Shown here piece by piece: positions 7,804-16,840 of a stretch of 64,000 nucleotides of DNA. Where the stretch lies: NCBI GenBank assembly GCA_020638455.1, contig JACKIK010000001.1:124001-188000 (forward strand), in the 5' to 3' direction. Origin of the DNA: Hyphomonas sp. Its GTDB lineage: Bacteria > Pseudomonadota > Alphaproteobacteria > Caulobacterales > Hyphomonadaceae. The notes under the pieces are model-generated. The model saw only the letters and a list, made by a program, of their open reading frames with translations, had not been told where the DNA came from and made no database searches. Each line of letters starts with the position of its first letter. Within the stretch, counting starts at the first letter, position 1. The position numbers and the translations under genes are program-made.

Positions 7804-8400
7804 ATGACGCGCGTCCTGCTGTTCAACAAGCCCTATGGCGTGCTCTCGCAGTTCACCGACAAGGGCAATGCGGGCTCAGCGCGGCGGACGCTGTCGGAGT
7901 ATATCGATGCGCCCGGCGTCTACGCCGCCGGCCGGCTTGATCAGGATTCCGAGGGCCTGCTGATCCTCACCGATGATGGCCAGCTACAGCACCGCATCGC
8001 GAACCCCGCCAACAAGATGCCGAAGACCTACTGGGCGCAGGTCGAAGGCATCCCGGATGAGACCGCCCTGCAGCGGCTGCGGGACGGTGTGGACCTTTCC
8101 GACGGCCCGACTGCGCCGGCAGACGCGCGTGCCCTGCCCGGGCCGGACAATCTCTGGCCCCGCGACCCGCCGATTCGCTACCGCAAATCCGTGGCCGACA
8201 GCTGGATCGAACTGACCATCACGGAGGGGCGCAACCGGCAGGTGCGCCGCATGACGGCTGCCGTCGGCCACCCGACCCTGCGTCTCATTCGCGTGCGCAT
8301 CGGCGAATGGGATCTCGGGTGCCTGCAACCCGGCGAATGGCGCGACGTTCCGCCCCCTCAAAAGCCTTCACAGCGCAGCCGCGGCAGGCTACGTCACTAG
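7804..8400 (+). CDS. rluE: RsuA-family pseudouridine synthase, RluE-like
   Basis: A 198-residue protein without the S4 domain seen in RsuA or RluB, matching the short RluE type that modifies 23S rRNA near position 2457 in E. coli. The catalytic block [23 protein letters not shown] (near residues 42-64) holds the essential aspartate, and [25 protein letters not shown] is the usual late motif. The start at 7804 places [15 protein letters not shown] at the N-terminus as in the family; an upstream in-frame ATG at 7786 overlaps kdsA and is less likely. The rRNA target is inferred from family resemblance only. Confidence 0.82.
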   Translation: MTRVLLFNKPYGVLSQFTDKGNAGSARRTLSEYIDAPGVYAAGRLDQDSEGLLILTDDGQLQHRIANPANKMPKTYWAQVEGIPDETALQRLRDGVDLSDGPTAPADARALPGPDNLWPRDPPIRYRKSVADSWIELTITEGRNRQVRRMTAAVGHPTLRLIRVRIGEWDLGCLQPGEWRDVPPPQKPSQRSRGRLRH

Positions 8401-8431
8401 GGCTGGGGCCGCATCCATGAAGGGGAAGATC

Positions 8432-9691
8432 ATGGAACCCAATGCACCGATGCAGATGCTCTCTGCCTGGTTCGATCAGAATGCGCCGGAATGGGCGAAG
8501 GACGCGCTCGCGAACGTCCAGTCCATCTGGAATGAAGGTGCCTATGGCCTGACCTATGGCCAGATCATCACCATCACAGGCATCATCCTGTTCTCTCTGA
8601 TCATTCGCGGCCTGTTCGCGCGCACATTCGTCCGCTGGATCACGCGCCTCGCCGCCGGCACCAAGACCCAGATGGACGATGTTCTGGTCAAGGCCATTGC
8701 CACGCCGCTGAAGATCGTGCCGGTGATTGTCGGCGTCTATATCGCGCTCAAGCTCGTACATATCGACCCAAATGCCGAGATTTACGCCAACCGCGTCATC
8801 CAGTCGGTTGTAACGCTGGCTGTGTTCTGGACCCTGGCACGCGCCGTCAATGCTTTCGAATACGCCTTCACCAGTCTCCGGGATACGCTGTCACCCGCCG
8901 TCGTGGACTGGATGTCGAAGGCGCTGCAGATCATCCTGATCATTCTCGGCTTCGGCGCCGTGGCCGAACAGTGGGGCATTGCCATCGCTCCGCTGATCGC
9001 CGGGCTTGGCGTGTTCGGCATTGCTGTCGGTCTCGGTGCGCAGGATCTGTTCAAGAATCTCATCTCCGGCATCCTGATCCTGTCCGAGAAGCGTTTCGTG
9101 CCGGGCGAGTGGATCATGGCAGAAGGCGTGGTCGAGGGGACGGTCGAGAAGATCAATTTCCGCTCCACGCTGGTGCGTCGCTTCGACAAGAGCCCGGTCT
9201 ACGTGCCGAACAGCGCCCTGTCGGACGCAGCGGTGACCAACTTCTCCCGCATGACGCACCGGCGGATCAAATGGGTTATCGGCGTCGAATACCGCACCAC
9301 GGTCGACCAGCTGAAATACATCCGCGACGAGATCGAAGCCTGGCTGTGGAATGACGACCGCTTCGCCAAGCCGCCGGAAGCCGCCCTGTTCGTGCGGGTG
9401 GACAATTTCAACGCAAGTTCCATCGACTACCTGATCTACGCCTTCACCCACACCAAGAACTGGGGCGAATGGCTGGCCATCAAGGAAGAGTTCGCCATCG
9501 CGGTCATGGAGATCATCGAAAAAGCGGGCACCAGCTTCGCCTTCCCGAGCCAGACGATCTACATGATGGAAACGGACCCACCGGAAATCATGGCGCCGCC
9601 GGCACGAAGCGAGGCTGTGGAGCGCGCCCGCGAAGCCATCCGCAACGCGGAGCGCCGGACAGGCCTCGGCGAGGCAGACGACGAAGGCTGA
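8432..9691 (+). CDS. MscS-family mechanosensitive channel
   Basis: About 419 residues. Several hydrophobic segments lead to the pore helix GLGVFGIAVGLGAQDLFKNLISGILILSEKRF, the Gly/Ala-packed TM3 and the beta-domain start of MscS. The soluble part continues with GVVEGTVEKINFRSTLVRRFDKSPVYVPNSALSD, the core signature of the family, and ends in a charged C-terminal tail. Channels of this type open under membrane tension and release solutes during hypo-osmotic shock. The protein is longer than E. coli MscS (286), with extra N-terminal helices like the YbdG/YnaI-type paralogs. The ATG at 8432 follows AAGGGGA with good spacing and is preferred over the ATG at 8417. Confidence 0.92.
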   Translation: MEPNAPMQMLSAWFDQNAPEWAKDALANVQSIWNEGAYGLTYGQIITITGIILFSLIIRGLFARTFVRWITRLAAGTKTQMDDVLVKAIATPLKIVPVIVGVYIALKLVHIDPNAEIYANRVIQSVVTLAVFWTLARAVNAFEYAFTSLRDTLSPAVVDWMSKALQIILIILGFGAVAEQWGIAIAPLIAGLGVFGIAVGLGAQDLFKNLISGILILSEKRFVPGEWIMAEGVVEGTVEKINFRSTLVRRFDKSPVYVPNSALSDAAVTNFSRMTHRRIKWVIGVEYRTTVDQLKYIRDEIEAWLWNDDRFAKPPEAALFVRVDNFNASSIDYLIYAFTHTKNWGEWLAIKEEFAIAVMEIIEKAGTSFAFPSQTIYMMETDPPEIMAPPARSEAVERAREAIRNAERRTGLGEADDEG

Positions 9692-9701
9692 GATTGACCG
9701 C

Positions 9702-10112
9702 CTATTGCGGGGCCGCTTCCGTGCAGGAGACCGCATAGTCGGTCGCGCTGTCGGATATCCCGGCGGACCGGGATACCGTATCGATCAGTACCCGGAATGT
9801 ATCGGCACTGCACTCGGGACCGACCCGTGTCGGACTGCAGTCGAGCATGAGCGGGGCGTCCAGGATGCCCGGGATCGTCACGGCGGCCATCTCTTCCTGA
9901 CCATACAGCGTGACATGCGCCGTGGTATTGCCTGCGCACTGATAGTCGATTTCCCGGCTTACCCCGAGCGCAGCCGCGCGGCCGGCGGGCGACGTATCCG
10001 GGGCGTCCATCAGTCCGGGACCTGAGGTTCCGGGTGAATAGCCGGAGCCCGTCGCATCGTCACATGCGGCGAGCAGCAGGGCCATCATCATGCAAAGTCC
10101 GATCGAACGCAT
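9702..10112 (-). CDS. Putative lipoprotein of unknown function
   Basis: A 136-residue protein with a short signal and lipobox (MMALLLAAC), so it is probably lipidated and periplasm-facing. The mature part contains five further cysteines, including DYQCAG, LDCSPTRVGPECSADTF and VSCTEA, which could form disulfides. The stretch IDYQCAGNTTAHVTLYG faintly resembles the beginning of MliC-type lysozyme-inhibitor domains, but the match is too weak to name it. It converges on the mscS gene 10 bases away and stands 64 bases beyond the end of the serine hydrolase gene. Confidence 0.6.
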   Translation of the reverse strand: MRSIGLCMMMALLLAACDDATGSGYSPGTSGPGLMDAPDTSPAGRAAALGVSREIDYQCAGNTTAHVTLYGQEEMAAVTIPGILDAPLMLDCSPTRVGPECSADTFRVLIDTVSRSAGISDSATDYAVSCTEAAPQ

Positions 10113-10176
10113 GCGGTCGCTCCTCCTCTGCCCTCAGACGGACCTTAACATGGCCCGCGCAGATCGGAAACTTGCG

Positions 10177-11379
10177 TCACCGAATCCATACGCCCGGCGC
10201 GTTGGTCCTGTAGCCGAGCGATCTGTAGGCCGCATCGATCAGGCTCTGCCCCCTGTCATTCAGCAGGATGCCGTTGCCCATCTGGTTCATCGTGTAGCTG
10301 AAGGCGAGGCCGCAATCGGGGTCGGCAAAGCCGATCGATCCGCCTGCCCCGACATGGCCAAAGGCCCGGTCACCCATGATCGCGCTGGTTCCCGGTCCCA
10401 TGTTGCGCCCGCGATTGTCCATCGACTTCATGAAGCCCGAGGCAAAGCGCGTCGGGATCAGCAGCGTGACATCCCTGTGGGTCGCTGTGGACACCAAAGT
10501 CATGTTCTGCAGCCGGTCGTTCGAGACGAGCTGGCCACTATTGGTCGCCAGTGGCGTGTACATCGCCACCTGGCCGCGCGCATTTGAAAGGCCGCCGCCA
10601 CCGCCGATCTCGGCGGCCTGCATCTTACGGTCGTTGAAATCCCAGCCGCCGGTGTTCATGAAGCTCTTGTGCTGGATCGATTCCGGATCGGTCATCAGAA
10701 GCACGCCGAACTCGGTCGGCTCGTCGCCAGGCTGCGGCGCATATTGGCGGATCGGGGCGATGTGTACATCTTCCGTCTCCGGAAGGCCCAGCCAGAAGCG
10801 CGCACCGGTCGGCCCCGCCACTTCGTCACGGAAGAAGGTGCCCAGCGACTTGCCTGACACGCGGCGGACGAGTTCGCCGACCGTCCAGCCGAAATTGATC
10901 ATGTGATAGCCGTTGCGCGCGCCGACTTCCCAGAAGGCTTCCTCGTCTTCCATGCGCTTGATCATGTAGTCCCAGTCGGCGAAGCCGCCGGGCTTCACCG
11001 GATCGCGCAGCGACGGCAGCGCGCTCTCATGGTTCAGCATCATCTGGACGGTGGTCTTCTCCTTCCCGTTCTTCGCGAATTCCGGCCAGTACTCCGCCAC
11101 CAGTGCGTTCGGATCGAGCTCACCGCGGTCGATCAGGATGTGCGCACAGATCGCGGTTGCGGCCTTGGAGCAGGAGAAGACGATGGAGATCGTGTCTTCT
11201 CGCCAGGGGTCGCCGGTTTCCGGGTCGGCCATGCCGCCCCACAAGTCCACCAGCGTCTCGCCGTTCACCGACAGGCAGACCGATGCGCCCACCTCGCTGC
11301 GCTCGGCAAAGTTCTTCTCAAACTCGCGCTTCACTTCCTCAAAGCGCGGATCGCAGCGTCCTTCGACCGTCGATGCCAT
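10177..11379 (-). CDS. Beta-lactamase-fold serine hydrolase (EstB-like)
   Basis: About 400 residues, of the class C beta-lactamase/esterase superfamily. The nucleophile motif SxxK is SCSK (S69 to K72 from the chosen start). The tyrosine motif is in GYHMINFGWTVGELVRRVSGKSLG (Y158), and a late HVGAGGSIGFADP replaces the KTG box, as in EstB-type esterases. No signal peptide is seen, so it is likely cytoplasmic and probably cleaves esters or lactones rather than beta-lactams. The ATG at 11379 is chosen because GGGAGG lies just upstream at correct spacing; longer starts would run into the clpA terminator at 11441-11469. Confidence 0.85.
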   Translation of the reverse strand: MASTVEGRCDPRFEEVKREFEKNFAERSEVGASVCLSVNGETLVDLWGGMADPETGDPWREDTISIVFSCSKAATAICAHILIDRGELDPNALVAEYWPEFAKNGKEKTTVQMMLNHESALPSLRDPVKPGGFADWDYMIKRMEDEEAFWEVGARNGYHMINFGWTVGELVRRVSGKSLGTFFRDEVAGPTGARFWLGLPETEDVHIAPIRQYAPQPGDEPTEFGVLLMTDPESIQHKSFMNTGGWDFNDRKMQAAEIGGGGGLSNARGQVAMYTPLATNSGQLVSNDRLQNMTLVSTATHRDVTLLIPTRFASGFMKSMDNRGRNMGPGTSAIMGDRAFGHVGAGGSIGFADPDCGLAFSYTMNQMGNGILLNDRGQSLIDAAYRSLGYRTNAPGVWIR

Positions 11380-11440
11380 GTTCATCCTCCCAATGATTTT
11401 GGCAGAAGCATAAGCACGGCGCGCAGGCGATGCGAGCATG

Positions 11441-11469
11441 AAAAAGGGCCGTACCCCAGGGTACGGCCC
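11441..11469 (-). terminator. Rho-independent terminator after clpA
   Basis: On the minus strand, GGGCCGTACCC pairs with its perfect complement (arms 11459-11469 and 11446-11456) and is followed by TTTTT (11445-11441). It lies 25 bases beyond the clpA stop. Confidence 0.9.
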
Positions 11470-11493
11470 CATTACGTCGCGGCAAGCGAGGCC

Positions 11494-13815
11494 TTAGCTG
11501 GCCGGTTCCTCGGTCGGGCTCGCCTTGCGCTTCGGCTTCTTCTTCGGCTTTTCCGTCTCGTAGCGGAACGACAGCTTGCTGTCGTCGTCCTTGTCGATGT
11601 CGATATGGACGACGCCGCCCTTCTGCAGTTCGCCGAAGAGCAACTCTTCCGCCATCGGTTTCTTGACGTGTTCCTGAATGGTCCGGGCCAGCGGCCGGGC
11701 ACCCATATCGGCGTCGAAGCCGCGCTTGGCCAGCCAGTCGCGCGCCGCCTTGGTGATCTCGATGGAGACGTTGCGGTCTTCCAGCTGGACTTCGAGCTGG
11801 AGGATGAACTTCTCGACCACGCGATCGATGATTTCCGGCGTCAGGCCGCCGAAGGTGATCACCGCATCGAGACGGTTGCGGAACTCCGGCGTGAACAGGC
11901 GCTTGATCGCCTCGCCCTGCTCGTCGTCCTTCTTGCCGGCCCCGAAGCCGATCGAGTTCTTCGCCGCATCGGAGGCGCCGGCATTGGTCGTCATGATGAC
12001 AACAACGTTCCGGAAGTCGACCTTGCGGCCGTTCGCATCGGTCAGCGAGCCGTTGTCCATCACCTGCAGAAGAATGTTGAACAGATCCGGATGGGCTTTC
12101 TCGATCTCGTCGAGCAGCAGTACGCAATGCGGATGCTGGTCGACGCCATCGGTCAGCAGGCCGCCCTCGTCATAGCCAACATAGCCGGGAGGCGCACCGA
12201 TCAGACGGCTGACGGTGTGCCGCTCCATGTATTCCGACATGTCGAAGCGCAGCATTTCGACGCCCATGATAGAGGCGAGCTGCTTGGCGACTTCGGTCTT
12301 GCCGACGCCGGTCGGGCCGGCGAACAGGTAGGAGCCGATCGGCTTGTTCGGTTCGCGCAGGCCCGCACGGGCGAGCTTGATCGAAGCCGACAGGGCTTCG
12401 ATGGCCTCGTCCTGCCCGTACACGACGCGCTTCAGATCGGTCTCCAGCGAGCGCAGCGCCTCGGCATCGTCGGTCGAGACCTGCTTCGGAGGGATGCGCG
12501 CAATCTTGGCCACAACGGCCTCGATATCCCGTACACCGACGGTCTTCTTGCGCTTCGCCGACGGCAGCAGCCACTGCGCAGCGCCCGCTTCGTCAATGAC
12601 GTCGATCGCCTTGTCCGGCAACTTGCGGTCCGTGATATAACGGTCCGACAGTTCCACGGCGGACTTGATGGCATCGTTCGTATAGCGAAGACCATGGAAG
12701 TCCTCGAACCGCGACTTGAGCCCCGTCAGGATCTTGATGGTGTCCGGCACCGTCGGCTCGATCACATCGATCTTGCGGAAACGGCGGGACAGGGCCCGGT
12801 CCTTCTCGAAATGCTGCTTGTATTCCTTGAACGTGGTCGAGCCCATGCAGCGCAGGCCACCCGACTGGAGCGCAGGCTTCAGCAGGTTAGAGGCATCCAT
12901 CGCGCCGCCAGAGGTCGCCCCGGCGCCAATGATGGTGTGAATCTCGTCGATGAACAGGATCGCCTTCTCCTGCTGCTCGAGTTCCTTCATCACGGATTTC
13001 AGCCGTTCCTCGAAGTCACCGCGGTAGCGCGTGCCGGCGAGCAGCGCGCCCATGTCGAGCGACCAGATGATTGCATCATCCAGGATCTCCGGAGCGTCGC
13101 CGTCGACGATCTTCTTGGCAAGGCCCTCGGCGATCGCCGTCTTGCCGACGCCCGGATCACCAACAAGGATCGGATTGTTCTTGTTGCGGCGGCACAGCAC
13201 CTCGATACAGCGGTTGATTTCCAGCTCGCGTCCGATCAGCGGATCGATCTTGCCGGCGCGGGCCTTGGCATTGAGGTTCACGCAATAGGCGTCGAGCGCC
13301 TCGTGACCCTGCTTGACGGCATCTTCTTCCGCCGCTTCGGCGCCGCGCGGGCTGGACGGCCGGGACATCCCCGGCTGCTTCGCCACGCCGTGCGAGATGT
13401 AGTTGACGGCGTCGTAGCGCGTCATGTCCTGCTCCTGCAGGAAGTAGGCAGCGTGGCTTTCGCGCTCGGAGAAGATCGAGACCAGCACGTTCGCACCGGT
13501 CACTTCATCGCGGCCCGAGCTTTCGACGTGCAGGATGGCGCGCTGCACGACGCGCTGAAAGGCGGCCGTCGGCTGAACGCGCCCGTCGCCATCCTCGACG
13601 ATCAGGCTGGTCAGCTCCTCATCGATGTATCGGATGAGATCGGCCCGGAGCGCCTCAAGATCGACCTTGCACGCTCCCATCACTTCTTTCGCGTGCTCAT
13701 CCTCGGTCAGGGCCAGCAGGAGATGCTCGAGTGTCGCATACTCATGCTCCCGTTCGGAGGCGAGCGTCAGGGCTTTTTCGAGAGCCGTTTCCAGGGAGGG
13801 GGACAAGCGTGGCAA
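11494..13815 (-). CDS. clpA: ATP-dependent Clp protease ATP-binding subunit ClpA
   Basis: A 773-residue AAA+ unfoldase that feeds substrates to ClpP. The N-terminal double Clp repeat (residues 1-145) is the docking site for ClpS. The first AAA+ module has Walker A GDPGVGKT at about 219-226 and Walker B LFIDEIHT; the second has GPTGVGKT near 497-504 and LLLDEIEKAH. A ClpP-binding loop containing an IGF-like tripeptide (NSIGFG) is visible in the second module. The C-terminus is lysine-rich. clpS lies 27 bases upstream in the same orientation, so the adaptor and the unfoldase are coexpressed. Length and domain order are normal. Confidence 0.97.
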   Translation of the reverse strand: MPRLSPSLETALEKALTLASEREHEYATLEHLLLALTEDEHAKEVMGACKVDLEALRADLIRYIDEELTSLIVEDGDGRVQPTAAFQRVVQRAILHVESSGRDEVTGANVLVSIFSERESHAAYFLQEQDMTRYDAVNYISHGVAKQPGMSRPSSPRGAEAAEEDAVKQGHEALDAYCVNLNAKARAGKIDPLIGRELEINRCIEVLCRRNKNNPILVGDPGVGKTAIAEGLAKKIVDGDAPEILDDAIIWSLDMGALLAGTRYRGDFEERLKSVMKELEQQEKAILFIDEIHTIIGAGATSGGAMDASNLLKPALQSGGLRCMGSTTFKEYKQHFEKDRALSRRFRKIDVIEPTVPDTIKILTGLKSRFEDFHGLRYTNDAIKSAVELSDRYITDRKLPDKAIDVIDEAGAAQWLLPSAKRKKTVGVRDIEAVVAKIARIPPKQVSTDDAEALRSLETDLKRVVYGQDEAIEALSASIKLARAGLREPNKPIGSYLFAGPTGVGKTEVAKQLASIMGVEMLRFDMSEYMERHTVSRLIGAPPGYVGYDEGGLLTDGVDQHPHCVLLLDEIEKAHPDLFNILLQVMDNGSLTDANGRKVDFRNVVVIMTTNAGASDAAKNSIGFGAGKKDDEQGEAIKRLFTPEFRNRLDAVITFGGLTPEIIDRVVEKFILQLEVQLEDRNVSIEITKAARDWLAKRGFDADMGARPLARTIQEHVKKPMAEELLFGELQKGGVVHIDIDKDDDSKLSFRYETEKPKKKPKRKASPTEEPAS

Positions 13816-13842
13816 AGTGGAAGCCTTCCGGGTGCTAAGGGA

Positions 13843-14226
13843 CTAGTCGTCTTTCTCCATGACGCATTGGAGGGGGTGTTCGTGGCGTCTTGCAAGATCC
13901 AGCACCTGGGCGACCTTTGTTTCGGCCACCTCATAGGTGTAGACCCCGCAAAGCCCCACGCCCTTCTGATGAACATGAAGCATGATCCGCGTCGCCTGCT
14001 CGCGCGAGCGGTTGAAGAAGCGTTCGAGAATGTGCACGACGAATTCCATCGGAGTGTAGTCGTCGTTGAGCAGCAGAACGCGGTAGAGCGACGGCTTCTT
14101 GGTGCGGACGCGCGTTTGCGTCGCAAAGTCGAAATCCGTTCCGTCGTCTCCCGACTGACCGCCACCGCCCGGACCCCCTGGCCCGGCAGGATCGCTCATG
14201 CGGAAATACGGAACGCCCTTGCTCAT
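13843..14226 (-). CDS. clpS: ClpS adaptor for N-degron substrates
   Basis: A 127-residue protein whose core (about residues 45-127) matches Clp[25 protein letters not shown], where the NDDxTPM segment forms the N-degron binding pocket, then [28 protein letters not shown]. The N-terminal extension is glycine/proline-rich and flexible, as needed for delivery to ClpA. An internal ATG at 14199 (MSDPAGP) is an alternative start. It is directly upstream of clpA. In Caulobacter-type bacteria ClpS with ClpAP degrades proteins carrying destabilising N-terminal residues. Confidence 0.96.
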   Translation of the reverse strand: MSKGVPYFRMSDPAGPGGPGGGGQSGDDGTDFDFATQTRVRTKKPSLYRVLLLNDDYTPMEFVVHILERFFNRSREQATRIMLHVHQKGVGLCGVYTYEVAETKVAQVLDLARRHEHPLQCVMEKDD

Positions 14227-14312
14227 GTTTCCTAAGATATACGGTTCAGGGCCAGATTGAAGATGCGAAGCGCGGCAAATTGAGGGCTTGCCTGTTTTTG
14301 ATGCAGCCGTGG

Positions 14313-14723
14313 TCAGCGTGCATCAACCAGCGAGATCAGCTCCTTCACCCGTTTTGCATTGGTGCCGAAGTCTGAATAGCCGATCCGCGAAGCGGAATAG
14401 ACGGCGATGCGTGACTTGTCGGGCGCTCCGTCCACAGGCACGGCCTGGATGAAGACGTCATCCTTGAACTTCATGAGCGGCGTCACGGCGACAAAGGAAA
14501 TCCTCAGCGTCTCCGGGTCCGAGGCACGCAGGCGCCACTCCTCGCGCTCCAGCACAAGGTCCATGACCGAATCGAAAACCTGTTTGGGGGTCTTCCCGAA
14601 CACCGGCGAGGCCGCGTCCACTTTCACCATGCCGGCAAAGCCGTCCGGCGCCACCAGCCAGTTGTTCGGCCGTTCCGGACGCTTCAGGGCGGCAAACTCG
14701 ATCAGTTCAGGCAAGCGCGACAT
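14313..14723 (-). CDS. DUF1499-family protein
   Basis: A 136-residue protein from the ATG at 14723. It shows the family pattern: [12 protein letters not shown] near the N-terminus (the cysteine seen in many members is absent), [48 protein letters not shown] in the middle, and [27 protein letters not shown] at the end. DUF1499 proteins are widespread in alphaproteobacteria and have no assigned role. No signal or membrane segment is present. It lies 87 bases upstream of clpS in the same orientation and is separated from the phasin gene by a terminator. Confidence 0.82.
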   Translation of the reverse strand: MSRLPELIEFAALKRPERPNNWLVAPDGFAGMVKVDAASPVFGKTPKQVFDSVMDLVLEREEWRLRASDPETLRISFVAVTPLMKFKDDVFIQAVPVDGAPDKSRIAVYSASRIGYSDFGTNAKRVKELISLVDAR

Positions 14724-14827
14724 GACTGCTTCCCTGCCACTTTCCCCATCAGGCAACAATCCCGATGGTGGAAAAATCCTTTCCGGTCAGGGAACATGGG
14801 CCCGGAGCGGCCAAGAGCGATCTGGCC

Positions 14828-14859
14828 CGAAACGAAAGAACCGGGCCAATCAGGCCCGG
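14828..14859 (-). terminator. Rho-independent terminator after the phasin gene
   Basis: CCGGGCC (14853-14859 read on the minus strand) pairs with GGCCCGG (14841-14847) around TGATT. The following minus-strand bases are TTCTTTCGTTT. It lies about 65 bases past the phasin stop. Confidence 0.75.
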
Positions 14860-14925
14860 CTCTCCCTAATCTACTTCACTCTACGATTCCGGCTGCCTCG
14901 CATGAGGGACGCCGAACTCGAGACC

Positions 14926-15345
14926 TCATTTCGCAGCGAAGGCCATGAAAGGCTTGGCTGCGTCGCGCCATGCAGACATGCAAATCTCTGCCTGCGCGTT
15001 CATCTCTTTCGTATAAGCCGAAAACATCGACTTGGCAAATCCTGCCTGAATTTCCATCACTTCACGAACGTCCTTCGCCGCCGTGATCGCCTGGGTGGCT
15101 TCGACGCCCTGTTCCAGTGTCTTGGTGAAGAATTCCATGTTGCGGTCGCCGAGCGAGCGCATGATTTCGGTCGCGCCGGAGGCGCGTTCGCTCATCGCCT
15201 TGAGGCCGTTCTCGGCGTACTCGCCGAACATGCCGGCAAATCCGGAAAACTGCTCCATGCTTTCGTCAAGCATCTTCGTGGCGCTCGTGCTGGCAGCGCT
15301 TGCTTCCGGCTTGGCGCGTGTTTTTGTGGTCGTTGCTTTGGCCAT
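14926..15345 (-). CDS. Phasin family protein
   Basis: A 139-residue, mostly helical protein of the phasin type. A lysine/alanine-rich start (MAKATTTKTRAKPEASAAS) leads to heptad-like helices: MFGEYAENGLKAMSERASGATEIM, ATQAITAAKDVREVMEIQAGFAKSMFSAYTKEMNAQAEICM, the characteristic phasin block, and a short KPFMAFAAK tail. Phasins coat polyhydroxyalkanoate granules and control their size. The gene has its own terminator, and its upstream region contains a pair of direct repeats that could bind a PhaR-like repressor. No PHA synthase is in the window. Confidence 0.88.
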   Translation of the reverse strand: MAKATTTKTRAKPEASAASTSATKMLDESMEQFSGFAGMFGEYAENGLKAMSERASGATEIMRSLGDRNMEFFTKTLEQGVEATQAITAAKDVREVMEIQAGFAKSMFSAYTKEMNAQAEICMSAWRDAAKPFMAFAAK

Positions 15346-15403
15346 GGGTGGGGTTCCTCTCAGACTCGTGCCCTGACGTTAGGTTACCTTTTTGACTTCG
15401 CGC

Positions 15404-15433
15404 GCGCAACAATTTTTTGTGCGGCGCAACAAT
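15404..15433 (-). promoter_or_regulatory. Direct repeat upstream of the phasin gene
   Basis: GCGCAACAAT occurs at 15404-15413 and again at 15424-15433, exactly 20 bases apart, that is two helical turns; on the minus strand it reads ATTGTTGCGC. Further TTGC elements follow (15452-15465). PhaR-type repressors of phasin genes recognise TGC/TTGC-rich sites, so this is a reasonable operator candidate. Confidence 0.35.
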
Positions 15434-15576
15434 GTCCGTCCAGCATATAGTTTGCATTGCTTGCGATCACGTTTCTGAAAATCCGGAAATCCATGCGTTA
15501 AGGTGTAGTCAACGGATTTCGGGGACTCTAGGTTAAGCCTCGGGGCGCCGGGGTTAACATTTCGGGAGAGACGTCG

Positions 15577-16782
15577 ATGTTTCTGCGTTCATTCGCAGCC
15601 CTGGTCCGAGTCGTAGTTGCATCGTTGCTTGTCACCCTGACAGGCATCGGCACCGGTTCAGCCTTCGCTGACAAGTACGCCGCCATCGTCATCGATGCAG
15701 ACACGCAGGATGTGCTGCACGCCCGCAACGCCGACGAGCCACGCTACCCCGCATCCCTGACCAAGGTGATGACCCTCTATATGCTGTTCGACGCGCTGAA
15801 GTCCGGAGAGCTGTCCCTGAACGACCAGCTGACCGTGTCGCGCTATGCCGCCAGCCAGGCGCCGTCGAACCTGCGGCTCAAGCCGAATTCCACGATTACG
15901 GTGAAGCAGGCGATCAATGCGCTGATCACCAAATCGGCCAATGACGTCGCCGTCGTCGTCGCAGAACGTCTGGGGCGCACCGAGCGCCGCTTTGCGCAGC
16001 TGATGACGGTGAAGGCCCAGTCGCTCGGCATGACCAATACGCATTTCGTCAACGCGTCCGGCCTGCCGGACACGCGCCAGATTTCGACGGCGCGCGACCT
16101 CGCGATCCTCGCCGAGGCCATGCTGCGCGACCATGCCGACTATTACCACTACTTCGCGGACCTCACCTTCACCTGGGGCGGACGCACCTACAAGAATCAC
16201 AACAACCTGCTTGGCACGGTGGATGGCGTCGATGGCATCAAGACCGGCTACACGCGCGCATCGGGCTTCAACCTGATGGCCTCCGCAGAGCGCGACGGAC
16301 ACCGCGTGATCGCCGTGATGCTGGGCGGCTCGACCGCCAAAGCACGCGACTCCCATGTCGAAGCACTGATGGAAGCTGCCTTCAATTCCTTTGCCCTCCC
16401 TGTCGATCCTAACGATCCGACCCTGCGCACCCGCGTTGCCTTCGCTGAGCTCGAGACGCCCCGCAACATGGACGACGCCGCCGTGCCGATGCTGAATGGC
16501 AAGCCGATTACGGAAATCCTCGCGAAGGAAAGCCCGGGCGTGGCGCTTGCCGCCCTGATGGCCACACCTTCGGCGCAAGGCGATGTCGATGGCGATGATG
16601 ATGGCGCAGACGTGCTGCCCGCAACGCTCACCTCCGCCACTGCCAGCCCTGCTGTGCTGGAGGTCAACGAAGTCACCCCGGCGCCCGTTGCGGAACCCGC
16701 GCCGTCGCTCCAGGCCCCGGTCCTGACCGAGCAGCCTGCCCTCACGCCAGACGAGTACCTGCGTCGCCAGATGAACAGGTAG
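15577..16782 (+). CDS. D-alanyl-D-alanine carboxypeptidase (DacA-type PBP)
   Basis: A 401-residue exported penicillin-binding protein. A signal peptide spans about residues 1-31 (ending GTGSAFA). The three active-site motifs are S60-L-T-K63 (YPASLTKVM), S120-A-N122 (ITKSANDVA) and K222-T-G224 (DGIKTGYTRASG). It trims terminal D-alanine from peptidoglycan pentapeptides, which limits crosslinking. The C-terminal third (about 285-401) is Pro/Ala/Asp-rich and replaces the beta domain plus amphipathic anchor of E. coli PBP5, ending in PDEYLRRQMNR, so it may be soluble in the periplasm. GGGAGAG precedes the ATG. kdsD follows 58 bases later. Confidence 0.92.
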   Translation: MFLRSFAALVRVVVASLLVTLTGIGTGSAFADKYAAIVIDADTQDVLHARNADEPRYPASLTKVMTLYMLFDALKSGELSLNDQLTVSRYAASQAPSNLRLKPNSTITVKQAINALITKSANDVAVVVAERLGRTERRFAQLMTVKAQSLGMTNTHFVNASGLPDTRQISTARDLAILAEAMLRDHADYYHYFADLTFTWGGRTYKNHNNLLGTVDGVDGIKTGYTRASGFNLMASAERDGHRVIAVMLGGSTAKARDSHVEALMEAAFNSFALPVDPNDPTLRTRVAFAELETPRNMDDAAVPMLNGKPITEILAKESPGVALAALMATPSAQGDVDGDDDGADVLPATLTSATASPAVLEVNEVTPAPVAEPAPSLQAPVLTEQPALTPDEYLRRQMNR

Positions 16783-16840
16783 GGTTGCCAGCCGCGGGCA
16801 ACTGCCGGAAAACGCCGCGAACCCTGCAGGAGCAGCGCCC

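Noticed and set aside
10903..14235. A continuous plus-strand open frame of more than 1100 codons across clpA and clpS
   Set aside because: It is a shadow on the strand opposite clpA/clpS, arising from high GC content. It has no family motif, whereas the minus-strand genes match ClpA and ClpS fully.
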